7,856 nucleotides of DNA from Acidothermaceae bacterium (GTDB taxonomy: Bacteria; Actinomycetota; Actinomycetes; Acidothermales; Acidothermaceae): the NCBI GenBank assembly GCA_025925185.1, contig JAICLV010000115.1, forward strand, positions 1 to 7,856, in the 5' to 3' direction. The position numbers and the translations under genes were made by a program. Positions 1 through 6,048 of the stretch are shown here, piece after piece (position 1 is the first letter of the stretch; every line of letters starts with the position of its first letter). The notes under the pieces were generated by a model that was not told where the DNA came from, ran no database searches, and saw only the letters and a list, made by a program, of their open reading frames with translations.

Positions 1-94
1 CCAGTTGTTCGACGAGTTTGGGCTGCTGGAACGCCGCGCCAGTGACCGGGCATTCCTGGCCCTCCGGCGCTTGGATGCCGACACCAGCATGAGC
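1..94. other. Left edge: no gene assignable
   Basis: These 94 bases follow the stop of the proline-rich gene in the direction of transcription. On the minus strand, an ATG at 88-90 opens a 30-codon frame to the edge, but it is very rich in Arg and Ser and has no clear ribosome binding site. The frame continuing directly from the stop reads plausibly (ending FQQPKLVEQL) but lacks an ATG, GTG or TTG. The start of another pilus gene such as pilT could lie here or just outside; the sequence does not settle it. Confidence 0.3.
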
Positions 95-613
95 CTAGTC
101 GGGCGGTCCCGGAGGGGCTGGCGGTGCCATGAGTGGCGGCAAGGCGCTGCTCGGACCGGCGGCGGGGACCGGCGCGTACGCCTGCGCCGCGGCCTCCGCC
201 GCGGTGTCGAGCGCAGAGGGAACGAAGGTCGGAACCGTGTCGGCAGGGGCGAACCCAGCCACCTCGTTGATGGGAGTCAGTGCCTGCGCACCGTCGAACG
301 ACGGCGTGTCGGTAAACGGCGACGGCCCGTCAAGGGGCGAGTACGAGGCGTATGAGATACCGCCGGGCAGCTGCTCGTCTTGCACCGGCACCGTCGGTGG
401 CTCGTACGGAGCGCCCTCCGTCCATTCGGGCAGCGAGGCCCCATTCGCCGGCGGGTCGGTGAAGTATCCGGACGTCTCCACGAAACTGCCCCTTTCGCCG
501 TGCCCGGAAGGCACGAAGTCTGCAGAAGGCATCGGCCCGCGATGGCTGTCGCTTGAGCCGTCTGGCGGACAACCGATGAACCGAAAGGGTGGCAGCCGCT
601 CGGGTGGCGTCAC
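95..613 (-). CDS. Unrecognised proline-rich, acidic, probably disordered protein (172 aa)
   Basis: I do not recognise this protein. The GTG start at 613 forms a GTGA overlap with the pilB stop, the same coupling used by ruvX and mltG, and codons are mostly G/C-ending, which argues for a real gene. The protein is rich in Pro, Ala, Gly, Ser and acidic residues with scattered aromatics (SGYFTDPP, GGISYASYSPLDG) and ends in PPLMAPPAPPGPPD. No signal peptide, membrane segment or catalytic motif is seen, and there is a single cysteine (residue 15). The tail composition recalls the low-complexity tails of the roadblock and DUF4388 proteins in the same operon. It could be a pilus-motor accessory protein, or the N-terminal extension of a downstream ATPase separated from it by a frameshift; the sequence to the left is too short to decide. 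Confidence 0.6.
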   Translation of the reverse strand: MTPPERLPPFRFIGCPPDGSSDSHRGPMPSADFVPSGHGERGSFVETSGYFTDPPANGASLPEWTEGAPYEPPTVPVQDEQLPGGISYASYSPLDGPSPFTDTPSFDGAQALTPINEVAGFAPADTVPTFVPSALDTAAEAAAQAYAPVPAAGPSSALPPLMAPPAPPGPPD

Positions 614-2277
614 ACGACGACGCGGAAGATTTCCTCAAGCGAGGTGACGCCTTCCGCGACCTTCGCGAGTCCGTCGTCGCGCAGCATCGCCATGCCCTGC
701 TCGCGCGCGACCTTCGCGATCGCCTCCGCCGAGGCATGCTCAACTGCGAGCCGCTCGATCTGCTCGGTCACCGTCATGACCTCGTGCAGCGCGAGGCGGC
801 CCTTGTACCCGGTCTTGGAGCACGCGGAGCAGCCGACCGGCCGGTACAGCGTCGGCAGCGGTTCGCCGTCCCGCCAGGGATAACGCGCCTGGATCAACGC
901 CTCCGGCGTCGGCGTGTAGGGCTCCTTGCACTTCGAGCACAGCCGCCGCGCGAGCCGCTGCGCCAGCACGCAGTCCAACGCCGAGCCGACGAGGAACGGC
1001 TCGATACCCATCTCGACCAGCCGGCTCACCGCGCTGGGCGCATCGTTGGTGTGCAGCGTCGACAGCACGAGGTGGCCGGTGAGCGCCGCCTCGATCGCGA
1101 TCTGCGCGGTCTCGTGGTCGCGGATCTCACCGATCAGCACGATGTCGGGGTCGGAGCGCAGGATCGAGCGCAACGCGGAGGCGAACGTCAATCCCGCCTT
1201 GGCGTTGGTCTGCACCTGGTTGATGCCGGCCAGCCGATACTCGACCGGGTCTTCCACCGTGATGACGTTCTTGTCCGGCGTCGACACGATGTTCAGCGTC
1301 GCGTAAAGCGTCGTCGACTTGCCCGAACCAGTCGGCCCAGTCACCAGCAACATGCCGTACGGCTTGTTGAAGCTCAACGCGTAACGGTCGTAGTTGGCCT
1401 GCGAGAACCCGAGGTCCGACAAGTTCAACATGGCGGTCGAGTTGTCGAGGATACGCATGACGACCTTCTCGCCCCACACTGTGGGCAACGTCGCCACGCG
1501 AAGGTCGACCTTCTTGCCGTTGCTATTGACCGACAACCGGCCGTCCTGCGGAATGCGCCGCTCGGCGATGTTAATTTCCGCCATGATCTTCAACCGGCTG
1601 ATGACACCCGACTGAATGTTGCGAGGCGAGCGCATCACCTCGTGCAGCACGCCGTCGATACGGAACCTGACGCGCAGATCGCGTTCCGTCGGCTCGATGT
1701 GAATGTCAGAGGCGCGGTCCTGAATCGCCTGTGTTATGAGCAGGTTCACGAACTTGACGATCGGCGCGTCTTCGACGACCTCGCCGACGTTGCTCAGGTC
1801 GTCGAGCGCGTCGTCGTCGCCGCTTATCGACATCGTCAGGTCGTCGAGCTCACCGTCGTTGCGGTGGTAGCGGTTGATCGCGGCGAGCACGTCGGCGCGC
1901 GTCGCCACGGCCGGCTTGACGTCCATGCCGGTGATCGAGCGGATGTCGTCGATGGCGAAGACGTTCGCCGGGTCGGCCATCGCGACGAGCAGCTTGCCGT
2001 CCTCGTAGCCGACCGGCAAAGCCGTGTACCGTCGGCACACCGAATCAGGGACCCGCGAGACTGCCGAGCCGTCGACGGAGAAGTCGGACAGGTCGACGAA
2101 GCGCAAGCCGATCTGGGTCGCCAAGGCGGCGACGAGTTGGCCTTCGGAGAGCACCCCCTGCTCGACGAGCACGCGGCCGAGGCTGCGCCCGTTTCGCTGG
2201 TGCTCGTCATAGGCGGCGGTCAACTGGTCGTGCGTGACCAGCCCGCCCTCAAGCAGGATGTCGCCTAGCTGCTTCAT
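610..2277 (-). CDS. pilB: Type IV pilus extension ATPase PilB (GspE/PulE family, 555 aa)
   Basis: This cytoplasmic hexameric ATPase powers pilus assembly. Residues 1-140 form an MshEN/GspE N-terminal domain with two repeated motifs (QLGDILLEGGLVTHDQL and SLGRVLVEQGVLSEGQL), the type that binds cyclic di-GMP in MshE. The linker at about 140-170 is acidic. The ATPase core shows APIVKFVNLLITQAI and SDIHIEP (190-196), Walker A GPTGSGKST (314-322), the Asp box ITVEDPVEY (339-347), Walker B DPDIVLIGEIRD (376-387) with E384, and the His box LSTLHTND (405-412) with H409. A zinc-type tetracysteine pair, C447/C450 and C483/C486, is intact and fits PilB/GspE extension ATPases rather than PilT. Length and motifs are complete, so it should be active. 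It begins seven bases after the GTPase stop with no strong Shine-Dalgarno sequence, which implies coupling. Its TGA overlaps the GTG of the next gene. Confidence 0.96.
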   Translation of the reverse strand: MKQLGDILLEGGLVTHDQLTAAYDEHQRNGRSLGRVLVEQGVLSEGQLVAALATQIGLRFVDLSDFSVDGSAVSRVPDSVCRRYTALPVGYEDGKLLVAMADPANVFAIDDIRSITGMDVKPAVATRADVLAAINRYHRNDGELDDLTMSISGDDDALDDLSNVGEVVEDAPIVKFVNLLITQAIQDRASDIHIEPTERDLRVRFRIDGVLHEVMRSPRNIQSGVISRLKIMAEINIAERRIPQDGRLSVNSNGKKVDLRVATLPTVWGEKVVMRILDNSTAMLNLSDLGFSQANYDRYALSFNKPYGMLLVTGPTGSGKSTTLYATLNIVSTPDKNVITVEDPVEYRLAGINQVQTNAKAGLTFASALRSILRSDPDIVLIGEIRDHETAQIAIEAALTGHLVLSTLHTNDAPSAVSRLVEMGIEPFLVGSALDCVLAQRLARRLCSKCKEPYTPTPEALIQARYPWRDGEPLPTLYRPVGCSACSKTGYKGRLALHEVMTVTEQIERLAVEHASAEAIAKVAREQGMAMLRDDGLAKVAEGVTSLEEIFRVVV

Positions 2278-2284
2278 ATCGAAA

Positions 2285-2863
2285 TCAGGCCTGGGCCGCC
2301 GCCACGTCGAGCGAGTCGACGACGGCGTACAGCAGAGCCAGCAGCACGTTCTTCACCGACGCGCGATCCGTCGCGTCGCACGCGACCACGGGCACCGCCG
2401 AGTCCAGCGCCAGCGCCGCGCGCACCCGCCCCTCGACGTCCGGATCGAGATTCTCGGCACGGTTCAACGCGACGACGAACGGCACCTTCGCCATCTTGCG
2501 GAATGCGGCGAGAATCCCGACCGCCTCCTCGAGCGACTCAGGCCGGTTCGCGTCGAGCAGCACGACGTAGCCGAGCATGCCCTCGCCGAGGATCTCCCAC
2601 ATGAAGTCGAAGCGGTCCTGCCCCGGCGTGCCGAACAAGTACAGAATCAGGTCGTGGTCGATCGTGATGCGACCGAAGTCCATCGCGACGGTCGTCTCCG
2701 ACTTCCGCGACTTCGTCTCGTCGGTGATGTCTTTTTCCGTCGACAGCACCGTGATCTCGCTGATCGTGCGGATCAGCGTCGTCTTACCTGCGGCAAAAGG
2801 GCCGGTCACCACGATTTTGACGGCTTGGGCGCTGCCGCCGCGACGTCCTCTTTTGGTCATCAT
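2285..2863 (-). CDS. Small Ras-like GTPase, CvnD/MglA-like (192 aa)
   Basis: This is a single-domain P-loop GTPase. With the start at ATG 2863, the Walker A motif is GPFAAGKT (21-28), the switch I-like region is SETTVAMDFG (55-64) with candidate threonines T57/T58, and the switch II-like motif is LFGTPGQDRF (76-85). The usual base-recognition NKxD is NRAE (134-137), and ACDATD (161-166) is in the G5 position. The wording LYLFGTPGQDRF followed by FMWEILGEGMLG resembles the conservon GTPase CvnD of actinobacteria, and the general architecture resembles MglA. The N-terminus is basic (TKRGRRGG) and soluble. The start is ambiguous: GTG 2866 (GTGA overlap), ATG 2863 (TGATG) and ATG 2860 are all in frame behind a GGGGG tract. 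pilB follows after seven bases. Its likely role is a nucleotide-dependent switch governing the pilus motor; that role is inferred from context. Confidence 0.9.
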   Translation of the reverse strand: MMTKRGRRGGSAQAVKIVVTGPFAAGKTTLIRTISEITVLSTEKDITDETKSRKSETTVAMDFGRITIDHDLILYLFGTPGQDRFDFMWEILGEGMLGYVVLLDANRPESLEEAVGILAAFRKMAKVPFVVALNRAENLDPDVEGRVRAALALDSAVPVVACDATDRASVKNVLLALLYAVVDSLDVAAAQA

Positions 2864-4128
2864 CACAACCCCCGGACGCCGGCGATGAGGCGGAGCAGCA
2901 AACTCTTGTTCACGCTCGGGTCTCGTTCGATATGCACCTTGGCATCCACCGCCTCCGCGGCGTCGTGGGTGGGCGCGGGGCTGGTCGCCACCGCGGCCAC
3001 CGCGGCTGATCCGCCGACCGATCCCATTCCCATCGACCCGCCACGCGGCGAGTCCTCGGGGAAGTCCGGACGGCGACGAGCCATGAACGGCTCGGGCCTT
3101 GGGGGAATGACCGGCCCGCGGGTGTCGGCGACGAGCCGGGGCGCGGCGCCGTCGTCCGAGGACGAGGGTTTGGCAGCGGCGGCGAGCACCGACGCGACTG
3201 TCGACGCCGACGACACGTCCGCGTTGGTGACGCCGGCGAACAGCGACTCGTCGGCCGGAAGCGGTTCGTCGACCGGCGAGGGTGGCGCGGGTGGCACGGC
3301 GGCGAACGTCGTGTTCGAGGCGGGCTTCTCCGCAACTGGCTCCGGCTCCTCAACCGCGGTCGGCGCGTCGTCTTCCAAGCGGGCTAGCAACGCGTGGCGC
3401 CGCGCGAGTGCGGCGGCGCCCTCGCCCGACTCCTCCGAGCGCACCGTGAGCAAACCGCGCTCCACCATCGCGGCAAGCGCTGAAACCACAGCGAAATCGC
3501 CACGACCGGCGAGCGAAACGAGGTCGGCGACGGTGCGTCGTCCATCGACCAGCGCGAGTAGCGCCCACTCCCCCTTCGACAGCTGCGGGTCCTCGTTGAC
3601 CGACACCGGCACGACCAAGACCGTGTCCGGCGACGGAATCACCTGGCAGGCGTGCTCCCACGACTCCAGCCGCGACCGCGCGTCGTTGACCAGCTCCTCG
3701 ACGCCGAGCTGGACACCGATCTCGTCCGGCGACGGCTCGTCGATGCTGAAGGAGAAGTCGCCGTCCGCCCAGCGCAGGAAGTCGAAAACCGCGTCGACGG
3801 CCTGCTCCGACACCATCGCGCGCAGCAACTCCGCGTCGATCGCCGACGCGTCGGCCAGTGCGCGACCTATCCCGACGCCTTCTGCCGCCGCGCGATCGAC
3901 CGCCGACGACAGCGCCTCGTCGTCCACTGCTGAACTACCGACGAGCCGGCGCGCCAACGCCTGCCGCCCGTCGTCCGACGTGGCGCTCGTGACGGCCCCG
4001 TCACGAAAGTAGACGCACCCGTGCGTCGCGGCACGCCGCAGGTGCAGCCCGCCTGACTTCTTCGTAAAGCTGAGGAGCTGGAAGATGTCCGGAAGGCTGA
4101 AGGCGTCTAGCGAGCCTTCAAGTTTCAC
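2863..4128 (-). CDS. DUF4388 (PATAN-like) domain protein with long disordered linker (421 aa)
   Basis: The N-terminus (MKLEGSLDAFSLPDIFQLLS, then KKSGGLHL and GCVYFRDGAVTSAT) is a typical DUF4388/PATAN domain at about residues 1-130, ending in FDFLRWADGDFSF. Such domains occur in regulators of motility, gliding and GTPase systems, for example in myxobacteria and Deinococcus. Residues about 183-230 (LSKGEWALLALVDGRRTVADLV to MVERGLLTV) look like a winged-helix-type segment often found in these proteins. Residues about 250-390 are Pro/Ala/Ser-rich and probably disordered. The last 25 or so residues regain order, ending VNKSLLLRLIAGVRGL, a basic amphipathic stretch. It starts at GTG 4128 and overlaps the GTPase start at its stop. 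By position it takes the place of CvnC (DUF742) in conservon operons and may be an adaptor between the GTPase and the pilus machine. The precise role is unknown. Confidence 0.85.
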   Translation of the reverse strand: MKLEGSLDAFSLPDIFQLLSFTKKSGGLHLRRAATHGCVYFRDGAVTSATSDDGRQALARRLVGSSAVDDEALSSAVDRAAAEGVGIGRALADASAIDAELLRAMVSEQAVDAVFDFLRWADGDFSFSIDEPSPDEIGVQLGVEELVNDARSRLESWEHACQVIPSPDTVLVVPVSVNEDPQLSKGEWALLALVDGRRTVADLVSLAGRGDFAVVSALAAMVERGLLTVRSEESGEGAAALARRHALLARLEDDAPTAVEEPEPVAEKPASNTTFAAVPPAPPSPVDEPLPADESLFAGVTNADVSSASTVASVLAAAAKPSSSDDGAAPRLVADTRGPVIPPRPEPFMARRRPDFPEDSPRGGSMGMGSVGGSAAVAAVATSPAPTHDAAEAVDAKVHIERDPSVNKSLLLRLIAGVRGL

Positions 4129-4135
4129 GGTGTTA

Positions 4136-4139
4136 CCTC
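4136..4139 (-). promoter_or_regulatory. Ribosome binding site of the DUF4388 gene
   Basis: GAGG (within GAGGT) lies seven bases before the GTG at 4128 and supports that non-ATG start. It sits in the 51-base gap after the roadblock gene, which otherwise shows nothing recognisable. Confidence 0.7.
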
Positions 4140-4179
4140 ATCCGGTCGCGTGCGGGTTTCGGTCGGGTTCGTGGCGCGA

Positions 4180-5001
4180 TCAGCTCCAGGAACTGCGTTC
4201 GCTCGGCAGCACACTGCCGCTCGGCGCGTATGACGACCAAGACGCCGGTTCCGGCGCGGGCTCGACTTCTTCAACGACAGAACTGTCGGACGACGCGGCG
4301 GCTGCCGCCGCCGACCCTGCCGACTGCGTGTAGTAGCCCGCGTACGCCTCCGGGGCTTGCTCCGCGTAAACCGGCTCGCTGTAGGCCGGCTCGCTGTAGG
4401 CCGGCTCGCTGTAGGCCGGCTCGCTGTAGGACGGCTCGCTGTAGGACGACGTGTACGACGCGGCCACCTCGGCGACCGTCGTCGGCGCGGGGGCGACGGG
4501 CTCCCCGATCGGCGCCGGTTGCTCGACCGGCGCGGCGGCGGGCACCGTGTGCTCGTCGAGGTAGTGGCGGGTCACGTTCGCCGGGAGCGGCGCGGGCAGC
4601 GGCGCCGGGCCGTGCAGCACCTCGCCGACGCGGTTGGCCGCGAGCTTCACCTCGTACAGCATCATGCCGACCTTGGCGCCCGCGGTCGTGACGGCGATGA
4701 GCACGCCCTCGTCTTGCGCCGACACCAAGAACACCGTGCCGTGCTCGCCCTCGATGTAGACCTGCGACAGGTCGCCGCGGCCCAGTCCCTGCGCGGCCCG
4801 CTCGGCGAGCGAGAGCAGCGCGGCGCTCATCGCGGCGACGCGGTCCTCGTCCATGTCGACCGGGAGCGCGGACGCCATCGGCAGGCCATCGAAGGACACC
4901 ACGGCGGCCGCTTCGACGCCCGGCGTCTGATGCAGCAAATCTCGCAGAATCCGATCCAACCGACCGGCGCGGCTCGCGGACTCTTGCGGCTGCACGGACA
5001 T
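4180..5001 (-). CDS. Roadblock/LC7 domain protein (MglB/CvnB-like) with disordered YSEP-repeat tail (273 aa)
   Basis: Residues about 12-130 form a roadblock/LC7 domain: RLDRILRDLL, GVEAAAVVSFDGLPMASALP (28-47), a helix with AAMSAALLSLAERAAQGLG, then QVYIEGEHGTVFLVSA and GVLIAVTTAGAKVGMMLYEV. This is the pattern of bacterial MglB/CvnB proteins, which dimerise and act on small Ras-like GTPases. Residues 131-273 are a low-complexity tail rich in Pro, Ala, Ser and Glu; inside it, 186-210 is five tandem copies of (S/A)YSEP. No signal peptide or membrane segment is seen, so it should be cytoplasmic. It is the first gene of the left operon, and a DUF4388 gene, a GTPase gene and pilB follow. I infer that it is the regulator (GAP-like or scaffold) of the GTPase encoded two genes downstream. 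Confidence in the domain is high; in the exact role, moderate. Confidence 0.9.
   Translation of the reverse strand: MSVQPQESASRAGRLDRILRDLLHQTPGVEAAAVVSFDGLPMASALPVDMDEDRVAAMSAALLSLAERAAQGLGRGDLSQVYIEGEHGTVFLVSAQDEGVLIAVTTAGAKVGMMLYEVKLAANRVGEVLHGPAPLPAPLPANVTRHYLDEHTVPAAAPVEQPAPIGEPVAPAPTTVAEVAASYTSSYSEPSYSEPAYSEPAYSEPAYSEPVYAEQAPEAYAGYYTQSAGSAAAAAASSDSSVVEEVEPAPEPASWSSYAPSGSVLPSERSSWS
4371..4445 (-). repeat. 15-bp in-frame tandem repeat (5 units) encoding (S/A)YSEP
   Basis: On the plus strand the unit is ccggctcgctgtagg. Four consecutive identical copies occupy 4371-4430, and a fifth at 4431-4445 differs at one base. The unit length is a multiple of three, so gain or loss of copies would lengthen or shorten the tail of the roadblock protein without breaking the frame. 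Near-identity at the DNA level, including synonymous positions, points to recent expansion. Degenerate flanking units (VYAEQ, SSYTS) extend the pattern at the protein level. Confidence 0.95.
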
Positions 5002-5007
5002 CGAGCA

Positions 5008-5015
5008 CCTTCTTT
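5008..5015 (-). promoter_or_regulatory. Ribosome binding site of the roadblock gene
   Basis: AAAGAAGG on the minus strand ends six bases before the ATG at 5001. It decides the start: the in-frame TTG at 5022 lies upstream of this site and has no comparable sequence before it. Confidence 0.8.
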
Positions 5016-5095
5016 CAGGCAAACCTGGCGCACGCGGGATTTCGCGGGTCTTCCGCTTAATCCCTTCGGCGAGCTACGCCGTCTGCTTGAGGCAG
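5016..5095 (-). other. Candidate structured 5' leader: four consecutive hairpins before the pilus-associated operon
   Basis: Read on the minus strand, this intergenic stretch holds hairpin A (5083-5095, CTGC-CTCAA-GCAG). One base later comes hairpin B (5067-5081, CGGCG-TAGCT-CGCCG). Two bases later comes hairpin C (5036-5064), with outer stem GGGATT/AATCCC, a 2x2 internal loop, inner stem GCGG/CCGC and a five-base loop. Hairpin D (5016-5027, CAGG-TTTG-CCTG) abuts the Shine-Dalgarno sequence. A, B and C are nearly contiguous, as expected of a folded RNA rather than chance, and hairpin D could affect ribosome access. I see no match to the cyclic-di-GMP-I, cobalamin, TPP or SAM aptamer cores. 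No good -35/-10 pair is visible in 5002-5145, so the transcription start is unknown. The folding is hand-derived and no energy was computed. Confidence 0.45.
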
Positions 5096-5121
5096 CCCCA
5101 CCTTTCGAGGGCGCCCCGAAC

Positions 5122-5156
5122 CGGCAGATTTCTCGTCCGTTCGGGCTAATCTGCCG
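5122..5156. repeat. Inverted repeat overlapping the aroE stop codon
   Basis: Two perfect 9-base arms, cggcagatt (5122-5130) and aatctgccg (5148-5156), are separated by a 17-base loop. Three further C/G pairs could form beyond a 3x3 mismatch. The right arm covers the last codons and part of the aroE stop. No T-rich tract follows in the direction of transcription, so it is not a classical intrinsic terminator. It may be a U-less terminator, an RNA processing or stability element, or an operator-like site. Confidence 0.6.
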
Positions 5157-6048
5157 AACCGGCGGCCCGCTCCCGAAGCGCGGCCTCGCCGGCAGCCCGC
5201 ATCGAGCCGACCGCGGCGTCGGCCAGCGAGCGGCCGGACCAGAGCTCGATCTGGAGCGCGGCCTGCCGCACGAGCAGCTCGAGCCCTCCGATCACCGGCG
5301 CGCCCGCCTCGCGCGCGGCGCTAGCCAGCGGCGTCGGCCACGGGTCGTACAGGACGTCGAAAAGCAGCTGGCCCGGGCGGATCACTCCGGCCAGCGAGTC
5401 CGCCGCCCCCGCCGGCACGGTCGAGACCACCAGGCCGGCCCGCGAAACGACGTCGATGGCCGGCCATGGAGCGAGCGACACCGCGACGCCGAGCCGGTCG
5501 GCGGCCGCGAGCAGCTCGGTCGCGCGGGCGGGGTCGCGCACCACGACGTCCGCGCCACCGAGGTCGAGTTCGCGGACGGCGGCGATCGCGGCCGCGGCGG
5601 TGCCACCGGCGCCCAAGATCGCGACCGGACCTCCCGCGATCTGCGCGATCCTGGCGCGAATCGCGGCGACCATGGCGCCGACGTCGGTGTTGTCGGCGCG
5701 GCGCCGGCGGAACGGCCCGATCCCGTCGAAGGTCACCGTGTTGGCCGCGCCGACGGCGGCTGCGAGCGGCGAGACCACGTCGCACAGCGGCAGCACCGCG
5801 CGCTTGAGCGGCATGGTCAGCGACAGGCCGACGAAGGCGTCGTCCATGCCGCCGAGCAACGCGGGCAGGCCGGCCGCGTCGCACTCGATGACCTCGTAGG
5901 TCCAGGTCAGCCCTAGGTCGGCGTAGGCACTGCGGTGCAACACCGGCGACAGGGAGTGCGCGATCGGCGAACCGAGCACGGCGGCGCGACGGCCAGCCGA
6001 CCCGGCGCGCCGCGCGGCGGACGCGCTCGTCACGGCGGGCTCGTGCAT
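5146..6048 (-). CDS. aroE: Shikimate dehydrogenase (300 aa)
   Basis: AroE reduces 3-dehydroshikimate to shikimate with NADPH in aromatic amino acid biosynthesis. Family signatures run in order: VLGSPIAHSLSP at 24-35 with the shikimate-binding SLS at 32-34, GLSLTMPLK at 74-82 with the expected catalytic lysine K82, GAANTV at 100-105 with N103, DNTDV at 119-123, the nucleotide-binding GAGGT at 146-150, and GGLELLVRQAALQIELW at 254-270 with Q263. The usual NRT motif after the Rossmann beta-strand is replaced by VRDPARA (170-176), a change I believe is common in actinobacterial AroE. I chose the ATG at 6048, which couples to the mltG stop as TGATG. An upstream in-frame start at 6114 would overlap mltG by about 66 bases and adds only unconserved residues. 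The gene ends at 5146, where its stop lies inside an inverted repeat. Confidence 0.93.
   Translation of the reverse strand: MHEPAVTSASAARRAGSAGRRAAVLGSPIAHSLSPVLHRSAYADLGLTWTYEVIECDAAGLPALLGGMDDAFVGLSLTMPLKRAVLPLCDVVSPLAAAVGAANTVTFDGIGPFRRRRADNTDVGAMVAAIRARIAQIAGGPVAILGAGGTAAAAIAAVRELDLGGADVVVRDPARATELLAAADRLGVAVSLAPWPAIDVVSRAGLVVSTVPAGAADSLAGVIRPGQLLFDVLYDPWPTPLASAAREAGAPVIGGLELLVRQAALQIELWSGRSLADAAVGSMRAAGEAALRERAAGSAD

Noticed and set aside
1..90. Start of pilT at the left edge
   Set aside because: No frame gives a start codon together with a PilT-like N-terminus; the ATG frame at 90 is Arg-rich and the more plausible protein frame has no start in the window.
589..2268. Long plus-strand open frame opposite pilB (559 codons)
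   Set aside because: It is the antisense shadow of a high-GC gene: Arg/Asp/Val-rich, with no domain, whereas the minus strand carries a complete PilB with all motifs.
2234..4012. Long plus-strand open frame (592 codons) across the GTPase and DUF4388 genes
   Set aside because: Low-complexity Ser/Ala/Arg translation with no recognisable domain; it crosses two well-supported minus-strand genes.
5002..5022. TTG start giving seven extra residues to the roadblock protein
   Set aside because: The Shine-Dalgarno AAAGAAGG lies inside this extension and is ideally spaced for the ATG at 5001.
5016..5095. Leader as a glycine riboswitch, because GCCGAAGG resembles part of the glycine aptamer core
   Set aside because: The CUCUCAGGYAAAAGGAC-type block and the expected helices are missing, and GCCGAAGG here is partly the 3' arm of hairpin B. 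A pilus operon is also an unlikely target.
5016..5095. Leader as a cyclic-di-GMP-I (GEMM) riboswitch, attractive because of the pilus genes
   Set aside because: The characteristic ACGCAAAGCC core and the tetraloop-receptor arrangement are not present.
4357..5916. Plus-strand open frame with repeated RLAVG units
   Set aside because: The repeat is the antisense reading of the YSEP tandem repeat; the frame also runs through the intergenic region and into aroE on the opposite strand.
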